Made by a program: the position numbers and the translations under genes. The notes beneath the pieces are model-generated. The model was not told the DNA's origin, did no database searches, and saw nothing but the letters and a program-made list of their open reading frames with translations. Source: JBCBSZ01 sp039185015 (GTDB taxonomy: Bacteria; Actinomycetota; Acidimicrobiia; Acidimicrobiales; Poriferisodalaceae). Taken from it: a stretch of 64,000 nucleotides of DNA. Location of the stretch: contig JBCDAU010000012.1 of NCBI GenBank assembly GCA_039185015.1, positions 74,987-138,986 of the forward strand. The letters run 5' to 3'. Below are positions 54,391 through 63,036 of this stretch, in pieces. How positions within the stretch are numbered: the first letter of the stretch is position 1; the number at the start of each line of letters is the position of its first letter.

Positions 54391-54483
54391 GCCCGGACCC
54401 TATTCGACCCGCGCCACGCCGTGGACGGGGACCGGTCGACACGGGCGATGCCGGTGCGGTAGCACCAGCATCGGGAGGGCGTC

Positions 54484-55404
54484 ATGAGTGAGATCCGGGT
54501 CGGGGTCAGCGCAGCCGAGGAGATGCTCCGCGGACCGCTCGACGTGCGGCGTGAGCGCTTCGGTCGTCTCGAGGACGCCGGCATCGATCACGTCTTCGTT
54601 CCCGACCACGTGAGCTTTCATACCGGCATCGGCATGGACGGCCTGATCCAGGCGGCGACGGCGGCAGCGTTGTCGGAGCGGCTGCAGGTCCACATCGGCG
54701 TGTACCTGCTCGCCCTCCGGCACCCGGTGCCCGTGGCCCGCCAGATCGCGTCGGTGTGCGAGAGCGCTCCCGGCCGACTCGTGCTCGGGGTGGGCGTCGG
54801 TGGTGAGGACCGCCACGAGTTCGAGGTCTGCGGGGTCGACCCGGCCACGCGGGGGCGCCGCACCGACGAGTCGCTGGAGGCGCTGCGGGGGCTGCTCGGT
54901 GGTGCGCCGACCTCGTTCGCCGGCGACTTCTTCGAGTTCGAGGAGGCGCTCATCGTCCCGGCTCCCGATCCTGCGGTGCCGATCCTCGTCGGCGGCCGCG
55001 CGCCTGCGGCGCTGACCAGGACGGCCCGGTTCGCCGACGGGTGGCTCGGCATCTGGAGCACCGCCGACCGGTACGCCCGAACGATCGAGTCCGTCGAGGC
55101 GCAGGCCGAGGCGGCAGGGCGGTCCGAGGTGGAGTGGCAGCACGGGCTCCAGCTCTGGGTGGGCATCGACGAGGACGTCGATCGTGGGCGCGCTCACCTG
55201 GCCCGACGGATGGAGGGCTTCTACCGGGTGCCCTACGAGCGCTTCGAGCGCTACAGCCCGGTCGGCACGCCTGCCGCGATCGCCGAGTACCTCCGCCCCT
55301 ACGCCGAGGCCGGATGCCGGATCTTCAACGTGATGGCGGTCTCGCCCTCCACCGACGCCGCGATCGATGGCGTCGCCGAGGTCCGCCGCGTGCTCCGAGC
55401 CTGA
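54484..55404 (+). CDS. LLM class F420-dependent-type oxidoreductase
   Basis: A 306-residue luciferase-like enzyme: VGVSAAEEMLRGP start, FVPDHVSFH, LQVHIGVYLLALRHPVPVARQ, LVLGVGVGGEDRHEFEVCGVD, VPILVGGRAPAALTRTARFADGW. These are the hallmarks of the actinobacterial F420-dependent group. It would transfer hydride from F420H2 to a small organic substrate. An AGGGCG ribosome binding site lies 5 nt before the ATG. Confidence 0.88.
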   Translation: MSEIRVGVSAAEEMLRGPLDVRRERFGRLEDAGIDHVFVPDHVSFHTGIGMDGLIQAATAAALSERLQVHIGVYLLALRHPVPVARQIASVCESAPGRLVLGVGVGGEDRHEFEVCGVDPATRGRRTDESLEALRGLLGGAPTSFAGDFFEFEEALIVPAPDPAVPILVGGRAPAALTRTARFADGWLGIWSTADRYARTIESVEAQAEAAGRSEVEWQHGLQLWVGIDEDVDRGRAHLARRMEGFYRVPYERFERYSPVGTPAAIAEYLRPYAEAGCRIFNVMAVSPSTDAAIDGVAEVRRVLRA

Positions 55405-55471
55405 TCGAGGGCGCTCGGGCCTCGGCGGCCACCGGCAGAGAGAGTTCACTTTCCGCGCGCATCCACCTGCG

Positions 55472-55477
55472 TATAGT
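55472..55477 (+). promoter_or_regulatory. -10 box TATAGT, leaderless start
   Basis: TATAGT is the best -10 match in the window. It ends 7 nt before the ATG at 55485, with a TTCACT-like element at 55445 too far upstream to be certain. Confidence 0.5.
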
Positions 55478-55484
55478 CGTAGCC

Positions 55485-56513
55485 ATGGAGGCCGTCGCTC
55501 CACCGACGCTGCACGACCATCGCGTGCTCGGCACGGTCGCGGCCGCGATCAGCCTGTTCGTCGTGGTCGCGCTCTCGATCGCCCAGGGCGGCGACTCGAT
55601 CGCCCAGGGGTCGAGCCTGGATCTGGGGGCCGAGCTGGCTGCCCTCACCGAGCTCGGTGGAGAACCGCTCGCCTCACCGGCCGAGGCCGCGAACGCAGCG
55701 GCCAGTGCCACCGGGGTCAACGACCGGCGGACGACCATGGGCGCCTCGCTGCCGACGACGGCTCCGGCTCCGCCGATCGAACCCGGCTACGTGATGGTGC
55801 GGGCCGACGGCGCCGTGCACGGCTTCGGCGCTGCCGCGTCGGTCGCCACGGGCGAGGCCGGCATCGTCGACGCCGCCGGCGTCGGCTCGGTCGACGGCAC
55901 CTGGATCCTCGGCACCGACGGCGTCGTGACCGCGATCGGCGCGCTCACCGACTTCGGCGACGTCGAGACCGGTCTCCTCCTGCCCGGCGAGCAGCTCGCC
56001 GCCATCGCTGCTGTGCCCGATGGCTCCGGGTACTGGGTGGTCACCGACGCTGGACGGGTGATCACCTTCGGCACAGCGGCCAACCACGGCGATCTGTTCG
56101 ATGCGCCCCTCAACGGCTCGGTCGTCGCCGCCGTGGGCACGCCGACCGGCTCCGGCTACTACCTCGTCGGATCCGACGGCGGTGTCTTCGCCTTCGGCGA
56201 CGCTGCGTACCGTGGCTCGATGGCGGCGGCCGAGCTCAACGCTCCGCTCGTCGACATCGCGCTCGATCGCGACGGTGGTGGCTACTGGCTGATCGGCGCC
56301 GACGGCGGTGTCTTCGCCTTCGACGCCGAGTTCCGTGGCTCGCTCAACGATGCGGCGCTCAACGAGCCGATCGTGGCGGCGGCGCCCTTCGGTGACGGGT
56401 ACCTCCTGGCGGCCGCCGACGGCGGGATCTTCAACTTCAGCGAGCTGCCGTTCCTCGGTTCGCTCAGCGGTCAGAGCGGAGCCGGGATCGTCGGCCTCGC
56501 CGCTCGGTCCTGA
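55485..56513 (+). CDS. Exported propeller-repeat protein
   Basis: A 342-residue protein. An N-terminal hydrophobic segment (LGTVAAAISLFVVVALSIAQG, 15-35) acts as signal or anchor. A Pro/Ala linker follows, then six or so ~45-residue repeats of the form GYWLxxxDGGVFxFGxAxxxGS (e.g. GYYLVGSDGGVFAFGDAAYR and GYWLIGADGGVFAFDAEFRG), ending in a shorter final blade. Such repeats form a beta-propeller on the cell surface of many actinobacteria and probably bind proteins or sugars. The start is set by TATAGT. No operon partner. Confidence 0.75.
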   Translation: MEAVAPPTLHDHRVLGTVAAAISLFVVVALSIAQGGDSIAQGSSLDLGAELAALTELGGEPLASPAEAANAAASATGVNDRRTTMGASLPTTAPAPPIEPGYVMVRADGAVHGFGAAASVATGEAGIVDAAGVGSVDGTWILGTDGVVTAIGALTDFGDVETGLLLPGEQLAAIAAVPDGSGYWVVTDAGRVITFGTAANHGDLFDAPLNGSVVAAVGTPTGSGYYLVGSDGGVFAFGDAAYRGSMAAAELNAPLVDIALDRDGGGYWLIGADGGVFAFDAEFRGSLNDAALNEPIVAAAPFGDGYLLAAADGGIFNFSELPFLGSLSGQSGAGIVGLAARS

Positions 56514-56538
56514 CCCGGCGGAGACCCGCGACAGGGAG

Positions 56539-57573
56539 CTACCGGCGCTCCGCCGCGATGCCGATCGGCTCGCCGTCGACGATCTGGTCGAGGTACTCGC
56601 TCATGCCGATGCCGGTCCGCCCGTCGCACTCGAACCGGGTCATGGCCTCCGTGATCCGGGTGTGCAGTGGCGCACCCTCGGGCGTCGTGCGCCGGTTCCG
56701 CAGCGGGATCAGCGAGATGACCTCGCCCTCGATCTCGTACTCCGCCTCGTCGGTCTGCGCCCAGCACCGCATGGCCGTCTGGTAGCCGTCGGTGTCGTAG
56801 TCGGACTCGATCCGGCAGTCGCGGATCAGGTGGTACTGGTCCCCTTCGAGCACCATGCCGCTGCGGCGTTGCCGGTCGCCGCCGTCGACGACGCTGAGCA
56901 TCACGGCGAAGTCGGGCGAGAAGACCATCGGCAACCAGCGGTACCAGCTGATCGCCTGCCAGTAGCGGGGACCCCACGACTTGTCCCGGAGACCCAGCCC
57001 GTCGAGGGAGAGGGCGGCGTCGCCTACGGTGATCGTCCCGGTCACGGCCGTGTGCTGCTCGTAGTGGGCCTTCGCGAAGCTCTTCGCGGCGTCGACCTCG
57101 ACCGGCGAGCCGTCCTCGTACTCGGGGGCGCCGCCGTACATCGGAGAGACCCCACGGACGTCGAGACGGACCTCGCACGCGACGGACGGGTTCGCGCGGA
57201 ACGCCTCGCGTGGGTTCGCCATCTGGCCGGGCTCCTCGAGCAGGCAGACCTTCCCGTCGTAGGTCACCGTCAGGTGCTCGAAGGGCTCGACGACCTCGAT
57301 CTCGAGCCCGCCCGCTGCCATGCGGTCGTTCGTGTCGATCTGGGGGCGTTGGTACATGAAGCCGACTCGGCCATCCGGCAGGTACAGGCAGACGGTCATC
57401 TCGGCGTAGCCCTCGTTGACCCGGTTCCCGATGCGGAACCAGCCGCCGACCTCGGCCTCGAGGTCGAAGCCGTTGAGGTACATCGACTCGTTGTAGTTGA
57501 TCGCCTCGTCCGGCTCGTGCGGGTACTCGTCCTGCGGCCGCAGCACGGTGACGACCTTGCGCTCCTCGGTCAC
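56539..57573 (-). CDS. AttH/CrtC-like (DUF7064/7065-type) protein
   Basis: A 344-residue beta-rich protein with paired lipocalin-like halves: WFRIGNRVNEGYAEMTVCLY near 44-63, HYEQHTAVTGTITVGD, and the family-defining LGLRDKSWGPRYWQ near 200. The GxRDxSWGPR motif marks the AttH/CrtC/hydroxysteroid-isomerase-like superfamily, which binds or modifies lipids and terpenoids. GTG at 57573 has AGGAGGGG upstream. Followed in sequence (on the same strand) by the cupin gene, which lies upstream of it, so they may form an operon from the MarR-cupin promoter. Confidence 0.7.
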   Translation of the reverse strand: MTEERKVVTVLRPQDEYPHEPDEAINYNESMYLNGFDLEAEVGGWFRIGNRVNEGYAEMTVCLYLPDGRVGFMYQRPQIDTNDRMAAGGLEIEVVEPFEHLTVTYDGKVCLLEEPGQMANPREAFRANPSVACEVRLDVRGVSPMYGGAPEYEDGSPVEVDAAKSFAKAHYEQHTAVTGTITVGDAALSLDGLGLRDKSWGPRYWQAISWYRWLPMVFSPDFAVMLSVVDGGDRQRRSGMVLEGDQYHLIRDCRIESDYDTDGYQTAMRCWAQTDEAEYEIEGEVISLIPLRNRRTTPEGAPLHTRITEAMTRFECDGRTGIGMSEYLDQIVDGEPIGIAAERR

Positions 57574-57639
57574 GTGTCCCCTCCTGGTCTCCCGACGAGA
57601 GGATCCCGCAGCCGACTTCGCGGGTGCCAACCGCTCCGC

Positions 57640-58119
57640 TCAGACGATCGGATCGCCGCTCAGCGGAGGCGCGACGTTGATGGAGCCGAACTCGGCCCCG
57701 AGCTCGGAGAGGACCGCGGCGTCGGTCACGCCGGTCTCGAGCGCTGCGGTCAACCTCCGGAAGTACTCGTCGACGTGCCCGGCCGGCGTGACGAGGAACT
57801 CGAGCGTCGAGGGTCCGTCGGCGACGTTGCGGAAGCCGTGCCGCGTGTTCGGCGGGACGATCGCGACGGTGCCAGGCCCGCCGCGATGCCGCTCGTCGCC
57901 GATGAGGAACTCGAACTCGCCGTCGAGGACGCGGAAGTACTCCCACTGCTCGAGGTGGACGTGCACGGGTGGGCCCGCCCCCGGCTCGGTCGTCTCCTCG
58001 AACGCGGCGAACGTGCCTCTCGTCGCTTCGTGAGAGACCTTCACCGTGTTCCGCACCGCCGTCCCCGGAAGCCGCTCGCCTCCATCGGGTGGCACCACCA
58101 AGCCGCTCGGCATCGTCAT
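57640..58119 (-). CDS. Cupin-domain protein
   Basis: A 159-residue single cupin: PVHVHLEQWEYFRVLDGEFEFLIG motif 1 with its HxHx(n)E(x)G signature near 51-70 and PPNTRHGFRN motif 2 near 90-99, so metal binding is expected. Function may be oxygenase, isomerase or binding protein. ATG at 58119 lies 6 nt after a minus-strand TAATCT box whose last base touches a perfect inverted repeat. It is divergent from the MarR gene and probably its target. Confidence 0.85.
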   Translation of the reverse strand: MTMPSGLVVPPDGGERLPGTAVRNTVKVSHEATRGTFAAFEETTEPGAGPPVHVHLEQWEYFRVLDGEFEFLIGDERHRGGPGTVAIVPPNTRHGFRNVADGPSTLEFLVTPAGHVDEYFRRLTAALETGVTDAAVLSELGAEFGSINVAPPLSGDPIV

Positions 58120-58130
58120 GTTCGCAGATT

Positions 58131-58151
58131 AGTTGTGCACACAACTGTTGT
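58131..58151. promoter_or_regulatory. MarR-type operator, two overlapping palindromes
   Basis: AGTTGTG-CA-CACAACT (58131-58146) is a perfect 7-bp inverted repeat. ACAAC-T-GTTGT (58141-58151) overlaps its right arm. They lie between the -10 boxes of the divergent cupin and MarR genes, the classic position for repression of both. Confidence 0.7.
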
Positions 58152-58160
58152 CCAGGGAAC

Positions 58161-58166
58161 TATGCT
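58161..58166 (+). promoter_or_regulatory. -10 box TATGCT for MarR gene
   Basis: TATGCT ends 8 nt before the ATG at 58175; this position decides the start, as the open frame extends 14 codons upstream through the operator. Confidence 0.5.
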
Positions 58167-58174
58167 GTTCGAGC

Positions 58175-58642
58175 ATGGTCAGCCCGGACGCCGTCGACGT
58201 CCTCCGAACCACCGCGGCGCTGCTGCGGGCCCAGACCACCGTCGGCGCCGCGATCGAGCGAGCGGCGGTCGACCCGTCCGGCCTCGATGCGACGACGAGC
58301 GACCTCCTCCTCCGGCTCGGGCTGAGCCCGACCGGCTCGCTGCGACCCGCGGAGCTGTGCCGCCAGATGCAGCTGAGCGCGAGTCACATCTCCCGGCGCG
58401 TCGATCGGGCGATCGACGAGGGCCTGGTCGAACGACGGCCCGACCCGGCCGATCGGCGCGCGCAGCTCGTGTCGTTGACCGTCGTCGGCGAGGCGGCGCT
58501 CGATCGATTCCTCCCCCGACTCATCGGCGTGGTCGACGCCATCGTCACGGACACCTTCGACACCGACGAGATCGCGCTGATCGTCGAGCTCCTCGATCGT
58601 CTGGAGCATGCTGCGCGTTCGACGCTCGACGAGATGAGCTGA
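58175..58642 (+). CDS. MarR family transcriptional regulator
   Basis: A 155-residue MarR-like winged helix: LLLRLGLSPTGSLRPAELCR, the recognition helix QLSASHISRRVDRAIDEGLV and wing ERRPDPADRRAQLVSLTVVG. Divergent from the cupin gene over a 55-bp region with two overlapping palindromes that it very likely binds. The ligand is unknown; MarR proteins commonly sense aromatic acids. Confidence 0.9.
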   Translation: MVSPDAVDVLRTTAALLRAQTTVGAAIERAAVDPSGLDATTSDLLLRLGLSPTGSLRPAELCRQMQLSASHISRRVDRAIDEGLVERRPDPADRRAQLVSLTVVGEAALDRFLPRLIGVVDAIVTDTFDTDEIALIVELLDRLEHAARSTLDEMS

Positions 58643-58684
58643 GGCCGATCACACCCGCAACCCGCTGACCGCAGCCTGAGGCGC

Positions 58685-59659
58685 TCAGGCGAAGGCGTCG
58701 ACCTTCGTCAGCTCCGCGGACAGGGCCCAGAGGCGGTCGGCCTCGTCGTGGTCGATGGCGTGGGCATCGACGCCGAGGAACCGGGCGAAGGGGCTCTCCG
58801 GATCGGTCGGGTTCGAGATGTCGCAGTCCTCGCAGTACACCCCGCCCATCCCGTCGAGCTGCGACGACGTCGCGGCCCACACGGTCGTCGACGCCCCCTG
58901 CTCGGGCGACTTGAAGAGCTCGTTGACGTTCCCCTCGGCGTCCACCCAGCCTCGCTCGATCATCTCCTCCTGCGGGAGGTGGCGCTGCAGCGGGGTCATG
59001 ATGCCGCCCGGATGCACGGCGAAGGCCCGGACGCCGTGCGGTTCGCCGCGAAGGTCGAGGCCGACGGCGAACAGGGCGTTGGCCGTCTTGGCCTGTCCGT
59101 AGGCGGTCCACTTCTCGTAGCCCTGCTCGAACATCACGTCGTCCCAGCGGATCGGCGACGCCTTGTGCCCGGTGGAGGACAGCGCGACCACACGGCCGCC
59201 GCCGTCGGCGACCAGCGGCCAGATCCGGTTGGCGAGCGCGAAGTGGCCGAGATGGTTGGTGGCGAACTGCGCCTCCCAGCCCGGGCCCACCCGGGTCTCG
59301 GGGCAGGCCATGATCGCCGCGTTGTTGATGAGGAGGTCGATCGGGCGGCCGTCGCCGAGCAGGGTGTCAGCGAAGGCGGCGACGCTGGCGAGATCGGCGA
59401 GGTCGAGCCTGCCGACGGTGATCGCCCCGGGCAGCTCGCCGAGCTCCGCGATCGCCTCGGCGGCAGCGTCCGGCCGCCGCGCCGGCACGACCACGTCGGC
59501 GCCGGAGCCGGCGATCGCCCTCGTCGTCTCCAACCCGAGACCCGAGTAGCCGCCGGTGATGACGGCGAGTCGCCCGGTGAGATCGGTGTCTCCGAGCACG
59601 TCCGCCGGGGTCGACTCGCGCCCGAACCCCGATCCGATGGCCTGCTGCGATGACGTCAT
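58685..59659 (-). CDS. SDR, retinol dehydrogenase/WWOX-like
   Basis: A 324-residue SDR: TGGYSGLGLETTRAIAGSG near 35-53, INNAAIMACPETRVG, GWEAQFATNHLGHFALANRI, VALSSTGHKASPIRWDD with catalytic serine, and WTAYGQAKTANALF with the Y/K pair. The length and ATNHLGHFAL pattern mark the retinol-dehydrogenase-like group acting on lipophilic alcohols. ATG is set by a minus-strand TAGGTT box (plus 59666-59671) 6 nt upstream. Confidence 0.9.
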   Translation of the reverse strand: MTSSQQAIGSGFGRESTPADVLGDTDLTGRLAVITGGYSGLGLETTRAIAGSGADVVVPARRPDAAAEAIAELGELPGAITVGRLDLADLASVAAFADTLLGDGRPIDLLINNAAIMACPETRVGPGWEAQFATNHLGHFALANRIWPLVADGGGRVVALSSTGHKASPIRWDDVMFEQGYEKWTAYGQAKTANALFAVGLDLRGEPHGVRAFAVHPGGIMTPLQRHLPQEEMIERGWVDAEGNVNELFKSPEQGASTTVWAATSSQLDGMGGVYCEDCDISNPTDPESPFARFLGVDAHAIDHDEADRLWALSAELTKVDAFA

Positions 59660-59718
59660 GACCGCAACCTAACCGGCAACGGCGGGAACCGGACCGGACC
59701 GAGGCCTGAGCGAGCGCC

Positions 59719-61047
59719 TCAGCGGCGGGTCACCTGGACCGGGAGGTGGGTGTAGCCCTTCACGAACGACGAGAACGTGCGCTCCGGCTCGGCCTGCACC
59801 TCGATCCGCTCGAAGCGCTGCAGGATCTCCTCCCACAGGATCCGGAGCTGCAGCTCGGCGAGGCGGTTGCCCATGCAGAAGTGGATCCCGTACCCGAACG
59901 CGACGTGTCGATCGGCGTTCGGTCGATCGAGATCGAGCTCATCGGCGTCGTCGCCGAACACGTCCTCGTCGCGGTTCGCCGAGGCGTACCACATGAGCAC
60001 CTGGTCGTCCTTGCGGATCTGCTTGCCGCCCAGCTCGCAGTCGTGATTGGCCGTGCGTCGCATGTAGTTGAGGGGGGTCTGCCACCGCAGCACCTCGGGC
60101 ACCAGCTGCGAGATCCTCGAGTGGTCGGCTTCGAGCTGGTCGTACTGCTCGGGGAACAGGTTGAGCGAGTAGACGCTGCCCGACATGGTGTTGCGGGTCG
60201 TGTCGTTGCCGCCGACGATCAACAGCAGCAGGTTGCCGAGCTGCTCGGCGGCGGTCAGGTGCTTCGTCGCATCACCGTGGACCAGCATCGACACGAGGTC
60301 GTGGCCCGGGTTCTCCCGACGCTGCTCCCACAGCCGTTCGAAGTAGGCGATGCACTCGAGGAACTCGTCGCGGCGTTGACGCTGGGTCTCGACGAGGCCG
60401 CCGGGCTCGGCGATGGCGAAGGAGATGTCGGACCAGCGGGTGAGCTTGCGGCGGTCATCGAGCGGGAAGTCGAACAGCGTGGCGAGCATGAGGGTGGTCA
60501 ACTCGATCGAGACGGTGTCGACCCAGTCGAAGGTCTCGCCCTCGGGCAGCGAGTCGAGGACCGTGCCGGTCCGTTCCCGGATGATGGCCTCCCAGGTCCG
60601 CAGGCTCGAGGTCGACACGACCCCTCGGACCGTCTTGCGCTGGTGGGGGTGCTCGGGCGGGTCCATGGCGATGAACGACGTGAACGCGGGCATGCCCCCC
60701 GTCGAGAGCTCGGCACCGACCGGCGGGGTGACGGTGATGCCGTGGGCCGAGGAGAAGTTGGCCCAGTCGCCGTCGACGGCGCGGACGTCCTCCCACTTGG
60801 TCACCGACCAGTAGCGGCCGGCCGAGCCCAGCTCGTTGAAGTGGACCGGGTCCTCACGACGGAGCCGAGCGAAGTGCTCCTGCCACCGGTTCTCGCGGAA
60901 CAGGTGTGGGTTGAGGGGGTTGATGTCCTCGATCGCGAGCTCGTCGGCCGCGGGCACGTCGCCGCCGAAGAGCGCTTGCTCGCGCTCGGGGCTCCGGATC
61001 GGCTTCTCCGCCAGCCAGGTCTCGCGGTCGCGCACCACGTCCGTCAT
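59719..61047 (-). CDS. Cytochrome P450
   Basis: A 442-residue P450. I-helix VGGNDTTRN near 274-282, K-helix ExxR in PEVLRW, and haem loop FGYGIHFCMGNRLAE with cysteine C391. The N-terminal ~60-residue lead (ETWLAEKPIRSPEREQALFG) and the LNYMRRTANHD segment recall actinobacterial P450s of the CYP153/CYP188-like and related groups; assignment is uncertain. ATG at 61047 has a GGGGGAG ribosome binding site; more upstream sequence is not P450-like. No redox partner adjacent. Confidence 0.92.
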   Translation of the reverse strand: MTDVVRDRETWLAEKPIRSPEREQALFGGDVPAADELAIEDINPLNPHLFRENRWQEHFARLRREDPVHFNELGSAGRYWSVTKWEDVRAVDGDWANFSSAHGITVTPPVGAELSTGGMPAFTSFIAMDPPEHPHQRKTVRGVVSTSSLRTWEAIIRERTGTVLDSLPEGETFDWVDTVSIELTTLMLATLFDFPLDDRRKLTRWSDISFAIAEPGGLVETQRQRRDEFLECIAYFERLWEQRRENPGHDLVSMLVHGDATKHLTAAEQLGNLLLLIVGGNDTTRNTMSGSVYSLNLFPEQYDQLEADHSRISQLVPEVLRWQTPLNYMRRTANHDCELGGKQIRKDDQVLMWYASANRDEDVFGDDADELDLDRPNADRHVAFGYGIHFCMGNRLAELQLRILWEEILQRFERIEVQAEPERTFSSFVKGYTHLPVQVTRR

Positions 61048-61178
61048 CGCTCCCCCAGTCTTCGACGTCCTGGCACCCAGTGTCGCACGCAGCGCCGGAC
61101 CGGAGCCCGCCACCGAAGAGGTGCGCGACGTCGATCCGCGCGACCGTGGGGTCCGAGCCGTCACCGGAGGAGTCCGCC

Positions 61179-61484
61179 GTGAGCCAGCCCGTCCACTTCG
61201 TCGCCCACTTCACGGTCACCGACGCAGAGCAGTACCGCGAGTACGAGAAGGGCTTCTTCCCCGTGCTCAAGCAGTACGACGCGACGTTCCTGACCTACGA
61301 CGACGACGTCACCGTGCTCGAGGGCGAGCGCCAGCCAGGACGAACGGTGATCATCCGCTTCGCCAGCGAGGAGGAGTGCCTCCGCTGGTGGAACTCCGAG
61401 GAGTACCGGGCCATCGTCCCCCACCGCCACGCCGGTACCGAGACCTTCTCGGTGTCGATGGTGCACGCTCCCCCGGCTCGCTGA
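61179..61484 (+). CDS. DUF1330 family protein
   Basis: A 101-residue dimeric alpha/beta-barrel (ferredoxin-like) protein: HFVAHFTVTDAEQYREYEKG, then VLEGERQPGRTVIIRFASEE and WWNSEEYRAIVPHRHAGTET. DUF1330 proteins are small cytoplasmic proteins of unknown activity related to antibiotic-biosynthesis monooxygenases. GTG at 61179 with GGAGGAG 7 nt upstream. Divergent from the P450 gene. Confidence 0.85.
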   Translation: MSQPVHFVAHFTVTDAEQYREYEKGFFPVLKQYDATFLTYDDDVTVLEGERQPGRTVIIRFASEEECLRWWNSEEYRAIVPHRHAGTETFSVSMVHAPPAR

Positions 61485-61532
61485 CAGCGGGCCGCATAGC
61501 GTGCGGGCAGCGTCGAGGACGAGGGGGATCCG

Positions 61533-62957
61533 ATGAGCGACGAGCTGACCGAGCTCGATGCCACCGCGCAGGCCGAGCTGGTGCGGGCCGGTGAGGTGAC
61601 GTCCGTCGAGCTGGTCGACGCCGCGATCGAGCGCATCGAGGCGCTCGACCCGACGGTCAACGCGGTGATCCACACCCGCTTCGACGAGGCCCGCGCCGAG
61701 GCGGCGGAGGTCAACCCCGGTGCGACCGCGCCCTTCGCCGGTGTCCCGTTCCTCCTCAAGGACATCGGGGCCACACAGGCGGGGCTGCCGTACTGGATGG
61801 GCAACGTCGCCCTGAAGGCGGCCGACACCCGGCTGGCCCATGACACGGTCCTCGGCGCCCGGTTTCGCGATGCCGGGCTGATCACGCTGGGCAAGACCAA
61901 CCTGCCCGAGCTCGGGAGCACCCCGACCACTCAGCCTCGGAGCTGCGGTCCGACCAACAACCCGTGGGACCTGAGCCGGTCCCCGGCCGGATCGAGTGGC
62001 GGTTCCGGCGCAGCGGTCGCCTCCCGCATGGTGCCGATCGCGCATGCGAACGACGGGGGCGGGTCGACCAGGCTGCCGGCCGCGTGGTGCGGCCTCGTCG
62101 GTCTGAAGACGACGAGGGGTCGGATTCCGGCGCCGGACACGATCAGCCGGCTGCTGTCGGAGCTCGTCGTGTCCCGCTCGGTTCGTGACACCGCACGCGT
62201 CCTCGACGCCGTCGCCGGCCCGACGCCGGCCGATCTCTTCCAGGCCAGGCTGCCCGCCCGACCGTACGTCGACGAGGTCGGAGCACCGGTCGAGGGACTC
62301 CGGGTCGGCGTGCTGGCCAGCGCAGGCACGCTCGAGGTCGATGCGGAGTGCGCTGCCGCCGCCCGGGCAGCGGCGGCGTGGCTCGAGGAGCAGGGCCACG
62401 ATGTGGTCGAGGTCGACGACGAGGTGCTCTTCGGCGGCGACGCTCGCGTCAACGGTCGGCTCTGGATGGCCGGACTGACCCAGCGTGTCGATGCGCTCGG
62501 CACGCTCCTGGGCCGGCCGCTGACCGAGGACGAGGTCGAGCCGTTCAACTGGGCCGCGGCCGAGCGGGGTCGATCGGTGACGGTGACCGAGTGGGTCGAC
62601 GGCCAGGAGCGCCAACACGCGTGGTGCCGCACGGTGATCGAGTGGTTCGCCGACGTCGACCTGCTCGTGACCCCGACGGCCGGATGCCCTCCGCTGACGA
62701 CGGCCGAGCTCGAGCCGCCCGCCGGGACGCCGTGGAAGGCGGGCCGGACCCATGCTCTGATCGGCGCCTTCACGCTCCCGTTCAACGCCACCGGGCAGCC
62801 GGCGATCTCCGTGCCGCTCGGCGAGACCGCCGCCGGCCTGCCGGTCGGCGTGCAGCTCGTCGCCGGGATGGAGCGGGAGGACCTGCTCCTGCGGGTCGCT
62901 GCGCAGTTCGAGGAGGCCATGCCGTGGGGCCAGCGGCGCCCCCTGGCGATCGACTGA
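61533..62957 (+). CDS. Amidase signature family enzyme
   Basis: A 474-residue amidase. The Ser-cisSer-Lys triad is in place: K76 (LLKDIGA), S154 (SPAGSSGGSGAAVA) and nucleophile S178 (DGGGSTRLPAA). Members hydrolyse amides, including aryl amides and 6-aminohexanoate cyclic dimers; the substrate is unknown. It is not GatA, as no gatB/gatC is nearby and the N-terminus differs. ATG has GAGGGGG 5 nt upstream, and a TAGCGT -10 lies at 61496-61501 with a ~25-nt leader. Confidence 0.9.
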   Translation: MSDELTELDATAQAELVRAGEVTSVELVDAAIERIEALDPTVNAVIHTRFDEARAEAAEVNPGATAPFAGVPFLLKDIGATQAGLPYWMGNVALKAADTRLAHDTVLGARFRDAGLITLGKTNLPELGSTPTTQPRSCGPTNNPWDLSRSPAGSSGGSGAAVASRMVPIAHANDGGGSTRLPAAWCGLVGLKTTRGRIPAPDTISRLLSELVVSRSVRDTARVLDAVAGPTPADLFQARLPARPYVDEVGAPVEGLRVGVLASAGTLEVDAECAAAARAAAAWLEEQGHDVVEVDDEVLFGGDARVNGRLWMAGLTQRVDALGTLLGRPLTEDEVEPFNWAAAERGRSVTVTEWVDGQERQHAWCRTVIEWFADVDLLVTPTAGCPPLTTAELEPPAGTPWKAGRTHALIGAFTLPFNATGQPAISVPLGETAAGLPVGVQLVAGMEREDLLLRVAAQFEEAMPWGQRRPLAID

Positions 62958-62967
62958 CGCGCCGGCG

Positions 62968-63000
62968 ATGCGTAGCGGTCGCTACGTATCGGTCTACGAT
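62968..63000 (+). promoter_or_regulatory. Palindromic operator with -10 for the crotonase gene
   Basis: ATGCGTAGCG-GT-CGCTACGTAT (62968-62989) is a 10-bp inverted repeat with one mismatch. TACGAT at 62995-63000 is the probable -10; a ~30-nt leader with GGAGG (63024) leads to the ATG at 63037. A bound repressor would cover the -35 region. Confidence 0.55.
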
Positions 63001-63036
63001 GCCTCCGTTGCCCGACCAGACCACGGAGGCCGCGTC

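Noticed and set aside
61048..61164. Upstream extension of the P450 at 59719
   Set aside because: Arg/Ser-rich and not P450-like; overlaps the promoter side of the DUF1330 gene, and the ATG at 61047 has a good ribosome binding site.
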